From NCEH01 sp043195195 (lineage in GTDB: Bacteria > Pseudomonadota > Alphaproteobacteria > Rhizobiales > Xanthobacteraceae): 64,000 nt of DNA. The stretch covers positions 1 to 64,000 of the forward strand of contig NZ_JBAFWT010000015.1 of the NCBI RefSeq assembly GCF_043195195.1. The letters run 5' to 3'. Made by a program: the position numbers and the translations under genes. The notes beneath the pieces were generated by a model. The model made no database searches. It had not been told where the DNA came from and saw only the letters and a list, made by a program, of their open reading frames with translations. Below are positions 51,990 to 61,193 of the stretch, one piece after another; position 1 is the stretch's first letter; every line of letters starts with the position of its first letter.

Positions 51990-53576
51990 ATGTCTGTGAG
52001 GCCAACTCAACCAAGTACCTCGGTGGCGATTTCCCAACGGCAGCTCATCGTGGTGGCGGTGGTGTCGACGTCGCTGCTGGGGGCCTTGGCGGTGACGACG
52101 CCGTTCGCAAGCGAACCCACCAGGAACACGGAGGTCATCCTTCCCGCCTATGCCGCCGCCATGGCCGTGATGGAAATCATGACCTGCACGCTTCTGCTCG
52201 CGCTTTACAATGTCCAGCGCTCGCCGGCCCTGGTCATTCTCGCTTCCGGCTATCTGTTCTCGGCGCTCCTGGTCCCGGCCTGGGCGCTGACGTTTCCCGG
52301 CGTGTTCACGACGCTCGGCCTCGATTTCGGCCTGCAGGCCACGGCGGCCATCGCAGCGGTCCGGCGGCTCAGCTTTCCGCTCTTCGTCCTCGGCTACGCG
52401 CTCGCACCGACCATCGGTGCCTCCGGACGCCCGGCTCCGGGGGCGATCGCGAAGAGCGTGGTCGCGGTCTGCGCCGCAGCCGCTCTCTGCGTGTGGCTGA
52501 TCCTCGACCACAGCCAGATGCAGCCCAATTTCATGCGCGACGATCGCAACGTGAACGAGCTCTGGCGCAACGTCCCGCGAATCGCCCTCGCCCTTTATGT
52601 CATCGACATGGGAATACTTTTAGCTCGACGTCGGAATTCTCTTGATATTTGGGTTTGCCTGGTTCTGTTCTCGCTCATCATCGAATTGCTGCTGATCTCC
52701 TATCTCGGCGGCGCGGTGCGCCTCGGTATCGGCTGGTGGGCCGGCCGGCTTTACGGGCTTACGGCCGCTAGCATCGTGCTGGTGGTCCTGCTGTCCGAGA
52801 CCACGGCCGTCTATACCCGGTTGGCCGGCGTCATGGCCGCCGAACGGCGCGCCCGGCAGAACCGGCTCATCGCGATGGAGGCCTTGTCGGCCTCGATCGC
52901 CCATGAGATCAACCAGCCGCTCGCCAGCATGATCACAAATGCCGATGCCGCCCTGCGCTGGCTCTCCAAGGACGAGCCCAGGATCGACAAGGTCGATGCC
53001 GCCCTGCTTCGCATCGTCGACGATGGCCATCGCGCCAACAAGGTGGTCGCCGGAATTCGGACCATGTTCATGAAGGGTGCGCAGGAACGCGCCGCGCTCG
53101 ACGTGAACGCCTTGGTCCAGAACGCCGTGCGTACCGCCTCGGCTGAAGCGCGATACGAGGGAATTCTGATCGAGACCGAGCTGGAGCCGGCTTTGTCGCC
53201 CGTGATCGGGAATTCGGTCCAGCTCCACCAGGTGCTGTGCAACCTCATCGAGAACGGCATCGACGCCATCAAGGCGGCCGGCGATCCGCCCCGCCGCCTG
53301 CTGCTGCGCACCGGGCGGCTGGCGTCGGGTGACGTTGAGGTATCTGTGGCGGACAGCGGCACCGGCATCGCCGCCGAGGTGGAAGAGCGCATCTTCGACC
53401 CGTTCGTCTCCACCAAGCCCGGCGGCATGGGCATGGGGCTGATGTTCTGCCGGTCCATCGTCGAAGCGCATGGCGGACGCCTGTGGACCTCGCCAAATCA
53501 TCCGCGGGGCGCCATCTTCCATTTCTCCCTGCCGTCTGACGCGTTCGATCCCAGCACCGCAGAAGGTGACCAATGA
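51990..53576 (+). CDS. membrane sensor histidine kinase (MASE4-like sensor)
   Basis: 528 residues. About seven or eight helices in the first 270 form a MASE4-like integral membrane sensor, followed by a HisKA-type dimerisation helix with phospho-acceptor His305 (SIAHEINQPLASM). The ATPase has an N-box NLIENGIDAI and a G-box VADSGTGIA. ATG 51990 is preferred; an upstream GTG at 51969 and ATG at 51909 are also in frame. Its stop overlaps the cognate regulator (ATGA). The stimulus is unknown. Confidence 0.9.
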   Translation: MSVRPTQPSTSVAISQRQLIVVAVVSTSLLGALAVTTPFASEPTRNTEVILPAYAAAMAVMEIMTCTLLLALYNVQRSPALVILASGYLFSALLVPAWALTFPGVFTTLGLDFGLQATAAIAAVRRLSFPLFVLGYALAPTIGASGRPAPGAIAKSVVAVCAAAALCVWLILDHSQMQPNFMRDDRNVNELWRNVPRIALALYVIDMGILLARRRNSLDIWVCLVLFSLIIELLLISYLGGAVRLGIGWWAGRLYGLTAASIVLVVLLSETTAVYTRLAGVMAAERRARQNRLIAMEALSASIAHEINQPLASMITNADAALRWLSKDEPRIDKVDAALLRIVDDGHRANKVVAGIRTMFMKGAQERAALDVNALVQNAVRTASAEARYEGILIETELEPALSPVIGNSVQLHQVLCNLIENGIDAIKAAGDPPRRLLLRTGRLASGDVEVSVADSGTGIAAEVEERIFDPFVSTKPGGMGMGLMFCRSIVEAHGGRLWTSPNHPRGAIFHFSLPSDAFDPSTAEGDQ

Positions 53577-54196
53577 CCGAGACCTCCGCCGTCTTCGTGG
53601 TCGACGACGACCCCTCGATCCTGGCATCGCTGGAAAGCCTTCTCGCGTCGGAGGGCCATCTCATCCAGACCTTTGAGTCCTGCGCCTCCTTCCTGCACGC
53701 GGCCCGCCCGGACCTGCCCGCCTGCCTGGTGCTCGACGTGCGCCTGCGCGGATCGAGCGGGCTCGAATTCCAGCGCGAACTGGTGCGGCAGGGGGATATG
53801 ATCCCGATCGTCTTCATCACCGGGCATGGCGATGTGCCCATGTCGGTCGCGGCCATGAAGGCGGGTGCCATCGAGTTCCTGATGAAGCCGTTCCGCGACC
53901 AGGACCTGCTCGACGCGGTCAATGCCGGCATCGCGCGGGACCGCCGCCGCCGCGCGCAGGCGGGGCAGATGGCAGAGTTGCACGAGCGCTTCGCTACCCT
54001 CACCCCACGCGAGCGCGAGATCCTGCCGCTCGTCGCCAGCGGGCTGATGAACAAGCAGATCGCAGCGAACCTCCAGCTCAGCGAGGTCACCGTGAAGGTG
54101 CATCGTGCGCAGATCATGCAGAAGCTGCTGGCGCGTTCGCTGGCCGATCTGGTGCGGATCGCCGACCGGCTGGCCGGCGAGGACCCCAAGGCGTAG
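53573..54196 (+). CDS. FixJ/NarL-type response regulator
   Basis: 207 residues. The receiver domain has the acidic pocket (D11-D13), phospho-acceptor Asp55 and Lys in FLMKPF. It is joined to a LuxR-type HTH (LTPREREILPLVASGLMNKQIAANLQLSEVTVKVH). Partner of the overlapping histidine kinase gene and probably the transcriptional output of the system. Typical full length. Confidence 0.94.
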   Translation: MTETSAVFVVDDDPSILASLESLLASEGHLIQTFESCASFLHAARPDLPACLVLDVRLRGSSGLEFQRELVRQGDMIPIVFITGHGDVPMSVAAMKAGAIEFLMKPFRDQDLLDAVNAGIARDRRRRAQAGQMAELHERFATLTPREREILPLVASGLMNKQIAANLQLSEVTVKVHRAQIMQKLLARSLADLVRIADRLAGEDPKA

Positions 54197-54297
54197 GCCA
54201 CCTGGGCGCAGGTATAATTGAAGCCATCCTCTCCGATCGCCGATCCTTCCCCGGCGCACGGACCGTGCCGGAGCGCTGCAGGACGGAACCGCTGCCC

Positions 54298-54663
54298 ATG
54301 GCGCCGCAGAGGGTGGTCGCGATCATCGATGACGACGGCTCCTCGCTCGCGGCCCTGGTCAGCCTGGTCGATGCCTTCGGCTTTTCCGCACGCGGCTTTC
54401 GCGACCCGCGCGACTTTCTCGCCTCCCCCGCCGCGCGCGAGGCCACGTGCCTGATCATCGACGTCCGGATGCCTGGAATGAGCGCGGCGGCACTGCGCCG
54501 GGAGTTGCAGATGGCCGGTCTCGATCCGCCGACCATTCTGGTCACCGCCTATCCGGCCGAGGCGAGCCGCGCCAGCGCACTCGAAGCCGGCATCGCCGCC
54601 TATCTTCCGAAGCCGGTGATTCCCGACGAATTGCTTGCCCTGCTGCGGGATCTGGCGCGCTAG
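54298..54663 (+). CDS. stand-alone receiver-domain protein
   Basis: 121 residues, receiver domain only: acidic residues D11-D13, phospho-acceptor Asp55 (LIIDVRMPG), Thr in LVTAYP and Lys in PKPV. It has no output domain, so it may act as a phosphate sink or protein-binding switch for the upstream kinase, 102 bases after the FixJ-like gene. ATG 54298 is preceded by AGGA at a long spacing. Confidence 0.88.
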   Translation: MAPQRVVAIIDDDGSSLAALVSLVDAFGFSARGFRDPRDFLASPAAREATCLIIDVRMPGMSAAALRRELQMAGLDPPTILVTAYPAEASRASALEAGIAAYLPKPVIPDELLALLRDLAR

Positions 54664-54798
54664 CGCCATCGAAGCCTGTGTGCCTCGCGCCCTGCCGACC
54701 TACCCGCGAGCACAAGGGAACCGACACCTGCGCACAATTGCCCCGATGCCGGCCGCCTTCCTAATGTTCGCGCACCGATACACCCAAAGGGATGCACC

Positions 54799-55452
54799 AT
54801 GGCGACCGCGACTCCGACCCCCGGCAAGGCCCTGATCGATCCCACCAATCACGCCCTGATCCTGATCGACTTCCAATCGCAGATGTCGTTCGCGACCAAG
54901 TCGATCGACGCCGTCACGCTGCGCAACAACGCCGCGTTGATCTCCAATGCGGCCGCCGGATTCAAGGTCCCGACCATCCTCACCACGGTGGCGGAGAAGA
55001 GCTTCTCCGGCCCGATGTTCACCGAGATCACCGACGCCTTCCCCGGCCAGAAGCTGCTGGACCGCACCTCGATGAATACCTGGGAGGATGCCGCCGTCAT
55101 CGACGAAGTGAACCGGATCGGCCGCGATCGCATCGTCCTCGCCGGCCTGTGGACCGGCGTATGCATCGTCGGGCCCGCCCTCTCCGCCCTGCACCAGGGT
55201 TTTGAGGTCTATGCCATCGCCGATGCCTGCGGCGATGTTTCCGACGAAGCGCATGAGCGCGCGATGCAGCGGATGATTCAGGCCGGCGTGCGGCCGATGA
55301 CCTCGCTGCAATATTTGCTGGAACTGCAGCGCGACTGGGCGCGGACCGAGACCTACGAATTGACCACGGGAATCGCCAAGAAATACGGCGGCGCCTACGG
55401 CCTCGGCATCATCTACGCGAAGTCCATGTTCGGTGCCTCAGAGGCGCACTGA
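54799..55452 (+). CDS. isochorismatase-like cysteine hydrolase (YcaC-like)
   Basis: 217 residues of the isochorismatase/nicotinamidase fold: catalytic Asp24 in LILIDFQSQM and nucleophile Cys122 in AGLWTGVCIVGPAL, separated as in YcaC. YcaC-type enzymes are amide or imide hydrolases of uncertain substrate. Cytoplasmic. A clear AAGGGA precedes the ATG. It stands downstream of the two-component genes but with its own leader. Confidence 0.9.
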   Translation: MATATPTPGKALIDPTNHALILIDFQSQMSFATKSIDAVTLRNNAALISNAAAGFKVPTILTTVAEKSFSGPMFTEITDAFPGQKLLDRTSMNTWEDAAVIDEVNRIGRDRIVLAGLWTGVCIVGPALSALHQGFEVYAIADACGDVSDEAHERAMQRMIQAGVRPMTSLQYLLELQRDWARTETYELTTGIAKKYGGAYGLGIIYAKSMFGASEAH

Positions 55453-55649
55453 ACCGGCAAGGCGCGTGTGATCCGTGCGGATTGAAAATATGAATGATTT
55501 CCCTCCGTGCAGTTGAGTATTTCGGCTGCTGATGCCTCTTGAAGCTCGGTGCCGTCAGCGTCATTCTCGCGGCGCTGCCGGCAGTTCTAGCGAACACTTC
55601 CGCCCAGGCGGCGATTAATTCTCCCTCTCCTGCCAAAAGGATCGAGACC

Positions 55650-56486
55650 ATGGGCTTCGTTACAACCAAAGACGGCGTTGAGATCTTCTACAAGGATTGG
55701 GGCCCGAAGGACGCTCAGCCCATCGTGTTCCATCACGGCTGGCCGCTATCCTCGGACGATTGGGATGCCCAGATGCTGTACTTCGTGCAGAAGGGTTTTC
55801 GCGTCGTCGCCCATGACCGCCGCGGCCACGGCCGCTCGGCCCAGGTCAGCGAAGGCCATGACATGGATCATTACGCGGCCGATGCCTTCGCGGTATTCGA
55901 GCATCTCGACCTGAAGAACGCCGTGCACATCGGTCACTCGACCGGCGGCGGCGAGGTTGCCCGCTATGTGGCCAAGCACGGTGAGCCGGCTGGGCGCGTC
56001 GCCAAGGCGGTGCTGGTTTCGTCCGTCCCGCCGATCATGGTGAAGACCGCCGCCTATCCCGGCGGCCTGCCGATCGAAGTGTTCGACGGCCTGCGCGCCG
56101 CACTCGCCGCGAACCGCGCGCAGTTCTTCCTCGACCTGCCCGCCGGCCCATTCTACGGCTTCAACCGCGAGGGCGCGAAGGTCTCGCAGGGCGTGATCGA
56201 GAATTGGTGGCGCCAGGGCATGGCCGGTAGCGCCAAGGCCCATTACGAGGGCATCAAGGCGTTCTCCGAGACCGACCAGACCGCCGACCTGAAGGCGATC
56301 TCCGTACCGGTGCTGGTGCTGCACGGCGACGACGACCAGATCGTGCCGATCGGCAATGCCGGCGAGCTTTCGGCGAAGCTGGTCCAGAACGGCACGCTGA
56401 AGGTCTATAAGGGCTATCCCCACGGCATGCTGACCACCCATGCCGACGTGATCAATCCCGACCTGCTCGCCTTCATCAAGGGCTGA
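55650..56486 (+). CDS. alpha/beta hydrolase, non-heme chloroperoxidase/esterase type
   Basis: 278 residues from ATG 55650 (AAGGA eight bases upstream). Nucleophile Ser97 lies in GHSTGGGEV, the acid Asp in LHGDDDQIVP, and His in YPHGM; the oxyanion segment is FHHGWPLSSDDWD. Such enzymes hydrolyse esters and can carry perhydrolase activity. The same frame opens at TTG 55539 and encodes a credible Sec signal (KLGAVSVILAALPAVLANTSAQA) joined directly to this domain, so an exported form may exist; that start has no visible RBS. A strong terminator follows. Confidence 0.9.
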   Translation: MGFVTTKDGVEIFYKDWGPKDAQPIVFHHGWPLSSDDWDAQMLYFVQKGFRVVAHDRRGHGRSAQVSEGHDMDHYAADAFAVFEHLDLKNAVHIGHSTGGGEVARYVAKHGEPAGRVAKAVLVSSVPPIMVKTAAYPGGLPIEVFDGLRAALAANRAQFFLDLPAGPFYGFNREGAKVSQGVIENWWRQGMAGSAKAHYEGIKAFSETDQTADLKAISVPVLVLHGDDDQIVPIGNAGELSAKLVQNGTLKVYKGYPHGMLTTHADVINPDLLAFIKG

Positions 56487-56491
56487 GCGAC

Positions 56492-56519
56492 AGCCCGGCG
56501 CGGCTCTCCGCGCCGGGCT
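56492..56519 (+). terminator. strong hairpin after the alpha/beta hydrolase gene
   Basis: Perfect 11-bp arms AGCCCGGCGCG / CGCGCCGGGCT with a six-base loop, six bases after the stop codon and followed by TTCTC. It probably terminates the hydrolase transcript. Confidence 0.75.
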
Positions 56520-56577
56520 TCTCACGGACCGAAGGGATACCGGTTTGCCGATTACAGGCGTCCCCCGCACTGATCGG

Positions 56578-56712
56578 ATGCGGTTCTCTGGTCCGTCACG
56601 GCGGAACCGGGCGGTCAGCATCGAGCGTGCCGCCAGCCACATGTCGCCGCTCTCCCAGCCACGGGCCGTGGCCGACATCCGCGATGCCGTAGCCGAAATC
56701 TCACGCCCTTAA
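56578..56712 (+). pseudogene. possible C-terminal remnant of an alpha/beta hydrolase
   Basis: A 44-codon frame ending in TAA. Its second half reads like a hydrolase C-terminus (ASHMSPLSQPRAVADIRDAV): the His after Ala-Ser and the Pro-rich turn resemble the catalytic-His helix of enol-lactonase-like hydrolases. No upstream part of such a gene remains in any frame. Similarity is by eye only, so this is a tentative relic. Confidence 0.3.
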
Positions 56713-56772
56713 GGCGCGACGGGCGCGTCTCCCGCCCCTGCGCGAGGACCTGCCGAGAAAAGGACCTGCCGC

Positions 56773-57051
56773 ATGAAGCTGTATCTCGTTTCGCTTGCGG
56801 CCGGCCTGCTGGTGGGCATCGTCTACAGCCTCATCAATGTGCGCTCTCCCGCGCCCCCGGTGGTTGCGCTGGTGGGCCTGCTGGGCATCCTGGTGGGGGA
56901 GCAGATCGTCCCGGTCGCCCGCCATCTGCTGAACGGCGATAGCCTAAAGACCGCGATCGGGCTCGCCGATTGCCGTGACCATGTGCTCGGAGAATTACCC
57001 TGCGCGCAGAAAGAACCGCAAAGCCCGCCGGCGCCGCGCGGCGACGGCTGA
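56773..57051 (+). CDS. XapX domain (DUF1427) small membrane protein
   Basis: 92 residues with two membrane segments (LYLVSLAAGLLVGIVYSL and VVALVGLLGILVGEQIVP) separated by the INVRSPAPP turn that marks XapX proteins. After the membrane part comes a short soluble tail. XapX genes often precede amidohydrolases, as here, and may act in transport or anchoring. Function unproven. Confidence 0.88.
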   Translation: MKLYLVSLAAGLLVGIVYSLINVRSPAPPVVALVGLLGILVGEQIVPVARHLLNGDSLKTAIGLADCRDHVLGELPCAQKEPQSPPAPRGDG

Positions 57052-57117
57052 GCACGCGACTGCCGGATCGACAGCCCCAATAAGTGCCACTTTCCGCGCC
57101 GTTTCAGGAGACAGACC

Positions 57118-58983
57118 GTGAGCCCCGACACAGACCTCATTCTTCTCAACGGCAAGATCACCACCCTCGACCGCTCCCATCCCCAGGCTGAAGCCGTGGT
57201 GATGCGCGAAGGGCGCATCCTGTTCGTCGGCTCAAACGGCGATGCGATTGCACAGGCGGCGCCCGACGCACGGCGCATCGATGCCGGCGGACGCCGGGTC
57301 ATCCCCGGCCTCATCGACAGTCACATGCACATCATCCGGGGCGGTCTGAACTATAATATGGAGCTGCGCTGGGATGGCGTGCGCTCGCTCGGCCAGGCGC
57401 TGGAGATGCTGCGCAAGCAGGTGGAGATTACCCCGCCGCCGCAATGGGTGCGCGTGGTGGGCGGCTTCACCGAGCACCAGTTCGCCGAGAAGCGGCTGCC
57501 GAGCCTGGAGGAGATCAATGCGATCGCCCCCAACACGCCAGTGTTCATTCTCCACCTCTACGACCGGGCATTGCTCAATGGCGCGGCGCTGCGCGCCGTA
57601 GGCTACACCAAGGATACGCCCAACCCGCCGGGCGGCGAGATCATCCATGACGCGGCGGGCAACCCCACCGGCCTCCTGGTGGCCAAGCCCAATGCCACCA
57701 TCCTCTATGCGACGCTGGCCAAGGGCCCCAAGCTGCCGCCCGAATATCAGAAGAATTCGACCCGCCATTTCATGCGCGAGGTGAATAGACTCGGCGTCAC
57801 CAGCGTCATCGATGCCGGCGGCGGCTTCCAGAACTATCCCGACGATTATGCGATCATCGAGCAATTGCACCGCGACGGCGAGATGACGGTGCGGATCGCC
57901 TATAATCTCTTCACCCAGAAGCCGAAGGAAGAGCTGGCCGATTTCCAGGGCTGGGCCAAGCAGGTGAAGCCCGGACAGGGTGACGATCTCTATCGCAACA
58001 ACGGCGCCGGCGAGATGCTGGTGTACAGCGCCGCCGACTTCGAGGACTTCCAGGTGGAACGCCCCGACATGCCGCCAAGCATGGAGGGCGATCTTGAGCC
58101 GGTGATCCGCCTGCTGGCTGAGAACCGCTGGCCCTGGCGGCTCCATGCCACCTATAACGAGACCATTACGCGCGCGCTCGACGTGTTCGAAAAGGTCAAT
58201 CGCGACGTGCCGCTGGCGGGCCTCAACTGGTTCTTCGACCATGCGGAGACCATCACCGACCGCAACATCGAGCGCATCGCCGCCCTCGGCGGCGGCATCG
58301 CGGTGCAGCACCGCATGGCCTTCCAGGGCGAATATTTCGCCGAGCGCTACGGCCACAAGGCCGCCGAGCGCTCGCCGCCGATCCGCCGCATGCTGGACAT
58401 GGGCGTTCAGGTCGGCGCGGGCACCGACGCCACCCGCGTCGCCTCCTATAATCCCTGGGTCTCCCTCTCCTGGCTCGTCACCGGCAAGACGCTCGGCGGC
58501 CTTTCGCTGTATCCCACTTCGAACCGGCTCGATCGCGAGCAGGCGCTGCGGCTGTGGACCGAGGCCAACACCTGGTTCTCTACCGAGCCGGGGAAGAAGG
58601 GACAGATCGCGGCTGGCCAATTGGCCGACATCGTGGTGTTGTCGGATGATTATTTCGCGGTGCCGGATGACGCGATCCAAGACATCACCTCGGTCCTCAC
58701 CTTGCTTGGCGGCGTGCCTGTGCATGGCGAAGGTGATTTCAAGCCGCTAGCGCCCGCCCTGCCGCCGGCCATGCCGGACTGGTCTCCGGTGCGCCGGTTC
58801 GGCGGCTATCAGGAGCGCGCGCAGGCGGGAGAGAAGAAATACGCCTTCGCCAGCCTGTGCAACTGCGCCAATGCCTGCAACGTCCACGGCCATGCTCATG
58901 CCGGCGCATGGGGCACCAGCGCACCGGTCTCCGACGAACGCTCCTTCTGGGGTGCACTCGGCTGCGCCTGCTGGGCCTTCTGA
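57118..58983 (+). CDS. amidohydrolase (YtcJ-like) with Cys/His-rich tail
   Basis: 621 residues starting at GTG 57118 behind AGGAGA. The amidohydrolase-3 barrel shows the metal motif VIPGLIDSHMHI near residue 65, the HLHATYNETI region, the WFFDHAE segment, and Asp in GAGTDATRVA. A C-terminal stretch of about 45 residues holds five Cys and three His (CNCANAC, HGHAHA, GCACWAF), suggesting an extra metal or cluster site. No signal peptide. Follows the XapX gene and precedes DoxX. Substrate unknown. Confidence 0.88.
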   Translation: MSPDTDLILLNGKITTLDRSHPQAEAVVMREGRILFVGSNGDAIAQAAPDARRIDAGGRRVIPGLIDSHMHIIRGGLNYNMELRWDGVRSLGQALEMLRKQVEITPPPQWVRVVGGFTEHQFAEKRLPSLEEINAIAPNTPVFILHLYDRALLNGAALRAVGYTKDTPNPPGGEIIHDAAGNPTGLLVAKPNATILYATLAKGPKLPPEYQKNSTRHFMREVNRLGVTSVIDAGGGFQNYPDDYAIIEQLHRDGEMTVRIAYNLFTQKPKEELADFQGWAKQVKPGQGDDLYRNNGAGEMLVYSAADFEDFQVERPDMPPSMEGDLEPVIRLLAENRWPWRLHATYNETITRALDVFEKVNRDVPLAGLNWFFDHAETITDRNIERIAALGGGIAVQHRMAFQGEYFAERYGHKAAERSPPIRRMLDMGVQVGAGTDATRVASYNPWVSLSWLVTGKTLGGLSLYPTSNRLDREQALRLWTEANTWFSTEPGKKGQIAAGQLADIVVLSDDYFAVPDDAIQDITSVLTLLGGVPVHGEGDFKPLAPALPPAMPDWSPVRRFGGYQERAQAGEKKYAFASLCNCANACNVHGHAHAGAWGTSAPVSDERSFWGALGCACWAF

Positions 58984-58997
58984 GCACCGGGGGCGAT

Positions 58998-59444
58998 ATG
59001 GACGGACGCGATATGGAAGGAACCAGCACATCGGGCGGCCTGCCGCGCCTCGCGCGCCGTCTGCTCGCCCCGGCGCCGGTGCGCTGGATCGCGCTGCTCG
59101 CCCTATGCGGGGCCTATCTCCAGGGCGGGTTCAACAAGGCCGTCGATTTCCCGTCCGCCGTCGCCGAGATGGACCATTTCGGCCTTGCCCCCGCGGCGCC
59201 GCTGGCGGCGGCCGTGATCGTGCTGGAACTCGGCGCATCGGCCCTGATCCTGGCTGGCATCTATCGCTGGCTCGGGGCGCTGGCGCTCGGGGCTTTCACC
59301 CTGGCGGCGACCTTCGCGGCCAACCGGTTCTGGGAAATGGCACTGCCGGAGCGCTTCGCCGCCGCCAATTCCTTCTTCGAGCATCTGGGCCTCGTCGGGG
59401 CCTTCGTACTGGTGGCGTGGCACGACCTCGCCCACGAGACGTGA
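58998..59444 (+). CDS. DoxX family membrane protein
   Basis: 148 residues with four hydrophobic helices of the DoxX/DoxD type (ALCGAYLQGGFNKAVDF, then VIVLELGASALILAGIY with FAANRFWEM). DoxX proteins are quinone-linked or oxidative-stress-linked membrane subunits. ATG 58998, 14 bases after the amidohydrolase stop; ATG 59013 is also possible. Probably co-transcribed with the amidohydrolase and the downstream transporter. Confidence 0.85.
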   Translation: MDGRDMEGTSTSGGLPRLARRLLAPAPVRWIALLALCGAYLQGGFNKAVDFPSAVAEMDHFGLAPAAPLAAAVIVLELGASALILAGIYRWLGALALGAFTLAATFAANRFWEMALPERFAAANSFFEHLGLVGAFVLVAWHDLAHET

Positions 59445-59454
59445 GGATCGATCC

Positions 59455-61098
59455 GTGACCGACTCGCCCGCCGCGCCCCCAGCCCCTGCCCCGCCCCCCG
59501 CAGGCAGCTTCGCACCGCTGCATCGTCCGGTGTTCGCCGTCCTCTGGGCGGCCACCGTGCTCGGCAATACCGGCAGCTTCATGCGCGATGTCGCAAGCGC
59601 GTGGCTGGTCACCGACCTCTCGGCCTCCCCCGCCGCCGTAGCCGCGGTCCAGGCGGCGGGCATGCTGCCGATCTTCCTGCTGGCCATCCCCGCCGGCGTC
59701 CTTTCCGATATTCTTGACCGCCGGCGCTTCCTCATCGCCATCCAGTTCATGCTCGGGGCCGTCAGCCTGACGTTGATGCTGCTGTCGCTGAGCGGCCTCA
59801 TGAGCGTGTCGTCTTTGATCGCGCTGACCTTCGTCGGCGGCATCGGCGCGGCGCTGATGGGGCCAACCTGGCAATCCATCGTCCCCGAACTTGTGCCCCG
59901 CGCCGAGATGAAGAGCGCCGTGGCGCTGAACTCGCTCGGCATCAACATCGCCCGCTCCATCGGCCCCGCCGTGGGCGGCCTGCTGCTGGCCGCCTTTGGC
60001 GCGGCCGTGGCCTATGGCGCGGACGTCGCCAGCTACATCATCGTGATCGCCGCGCTGGTCTGGTGGAAGCGCGCGCCGGACCAGCAGGACGAGTTGCGCG
60101 AGCATTTCGGCGGCGCCTTCCGCGCCGGGCTGCGCTATGCCCGCTCCAGCCGCGAACTGCACGTGGTGCTACTGCGCGCCGTCGTGTTCTTCGCCTTCGC
60201 GAGTGCCATCTGGGCCTTGCTGCCGCTGGTCACCCGCGAATTGCTGCACGGTTCGGCGGCCTTCTACGGTTTACTGCTCGGCGCGGTGGGGGCCGGCGCC
60301 ATCCTCGGCGCCCTCGCCTTGCCATGGCTGCGAGACCGGCTCGACGCCGATGGGCTGATGCTCGTGGCGGCGCTTGTTACGGGGCTCGCCGCCGGCCTGC
60401 TCGCGCTCGCGCCGCCGCAATGGGCGGCGGTGCCGGTACTGCTGATCATGGGCGGCGCCTGGATCGTCGCGCTCACCACGCTCAACGCCACCGCGCAGGC
60501 GATCCTGCCGAACTGGGTGCGGGGCCGCGCGCTGGCGGTTTATCTCACGGTGTTCAATGGTGCCATGGCGGGCGGCAGTCTGGCCTGGGGCCTGATCGCC
60601 CAGGAAATCGGCCTGTCGGCCACCCTGTTCGCCGCCGCAGCCGGGCTCGTCGTGAGCGGCCTGATCGTGCACCGCGTGGCGCTGCCCACCGGCGACGCCG
60701 ATCTCAGCCCCTCCAACCACTGGCCCGAACCGCTATTGGCCGAACCGGTGCCCGGCGACCGGGGGCCGGTGCTGATCCTGATCGAATACCGCATCGCCCG
60801 GACCGAGCGCGACGGCTTCCTTGCCGCCCTTGAACGGCTCTCCCAGGCACGCCGCCGCGACGGCGCCTATGATTGGGGTGTGACCGAGGATGCGGCCGAC
60901 CCGGAACTCATCGTTGAATGGTTCCTGGTCGACTCCTGGGCCGAGCATTTGCGCCAGCATCGCCGCGCCTCGCACTCGGACGCCGACATCCAGGAGGAGG
61001 TGCGCAAGTTCCACCTGCTGGAGCAAGGCCCGGTCGTGCGCCATTTCCTTGCCGTGGAGCCGCGCCACCGGCATGGCAATCCGTCCGGGGGATCTTGA
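59455..61098 (+). CDS. MFS transporter of the MFS_3 (transmembrane secretion effector) family
   Basis: 547 residues: twelve helices to about residue 415 (RDVASAWLVTDLSASPAAVA at the start, VALNSLGINIARSIGPAVGGLLLA in the middle), then a C-terminal ferredoxin-like domain of about 110 residues resembling antibiotic-biosynthesis monooxygenase folds (LIEYRIARTERDGFLAALE, VEWFLVDSWAEHLRQHRR). This layout is usual for the family, whose members export siderophores or small molecules. GTG 59455 is preceded by GAGGA. Confidence 0.9.
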   Translation: MTDSPAAPPAPAPPPAGSFAPLHRPVFAVLWAATVLGNTGSFMRDVASAWLVTDLSASPAAVAAVQAAGMLPIFLLAIPAGVLSDILDRRRFLIAIQFMLGAVSLTLMLLSLSGLMSVSSLIALTFVGGIGAALMGPTWQSIVPELVPRAEMKSAVALNSLGINIARSIGPAVGGLLLAAFGAAVAYGADVASYIIVIAALVWWKRAPDQQDELREHFGGAFRAGLRYARSSRELHVVLLRAVVFFAFASAIWALLPLVTRELLHGSAAFYGLLLGAVGAGAILGALALPWLRDRLDADGLMLVAALVTGLAAGLLALAPPQWAAVPVLLIMGGAWIVALTTLNATAQAILPNWVRGRALAVYLTVFNGAMAGGSLAWGLIAQEIGLSATLFAAAAGLVVSGLIVHRVALPTGDADLSPSNHWPEPLLAEPVPGDRGPVLILIEYRIARTERDGFLAALERLSQARRRDGAYDWGVTEDAADPELIVEWFLVDSWAEHLRQHRRASHSDADIQEEVRKFHLLEQGPVVRHFLAVEPRHRHGNPSGGS

Positions 61099-61193
61099 TC
61101 GGCGCCACGTGCGTCTCGCCCGAGCCGGTCCGCACAAGGCGCCCCCCTCGACCGTCGTCGTGCCCGGCGCCGGATCTAAATGGATTACCCGTT

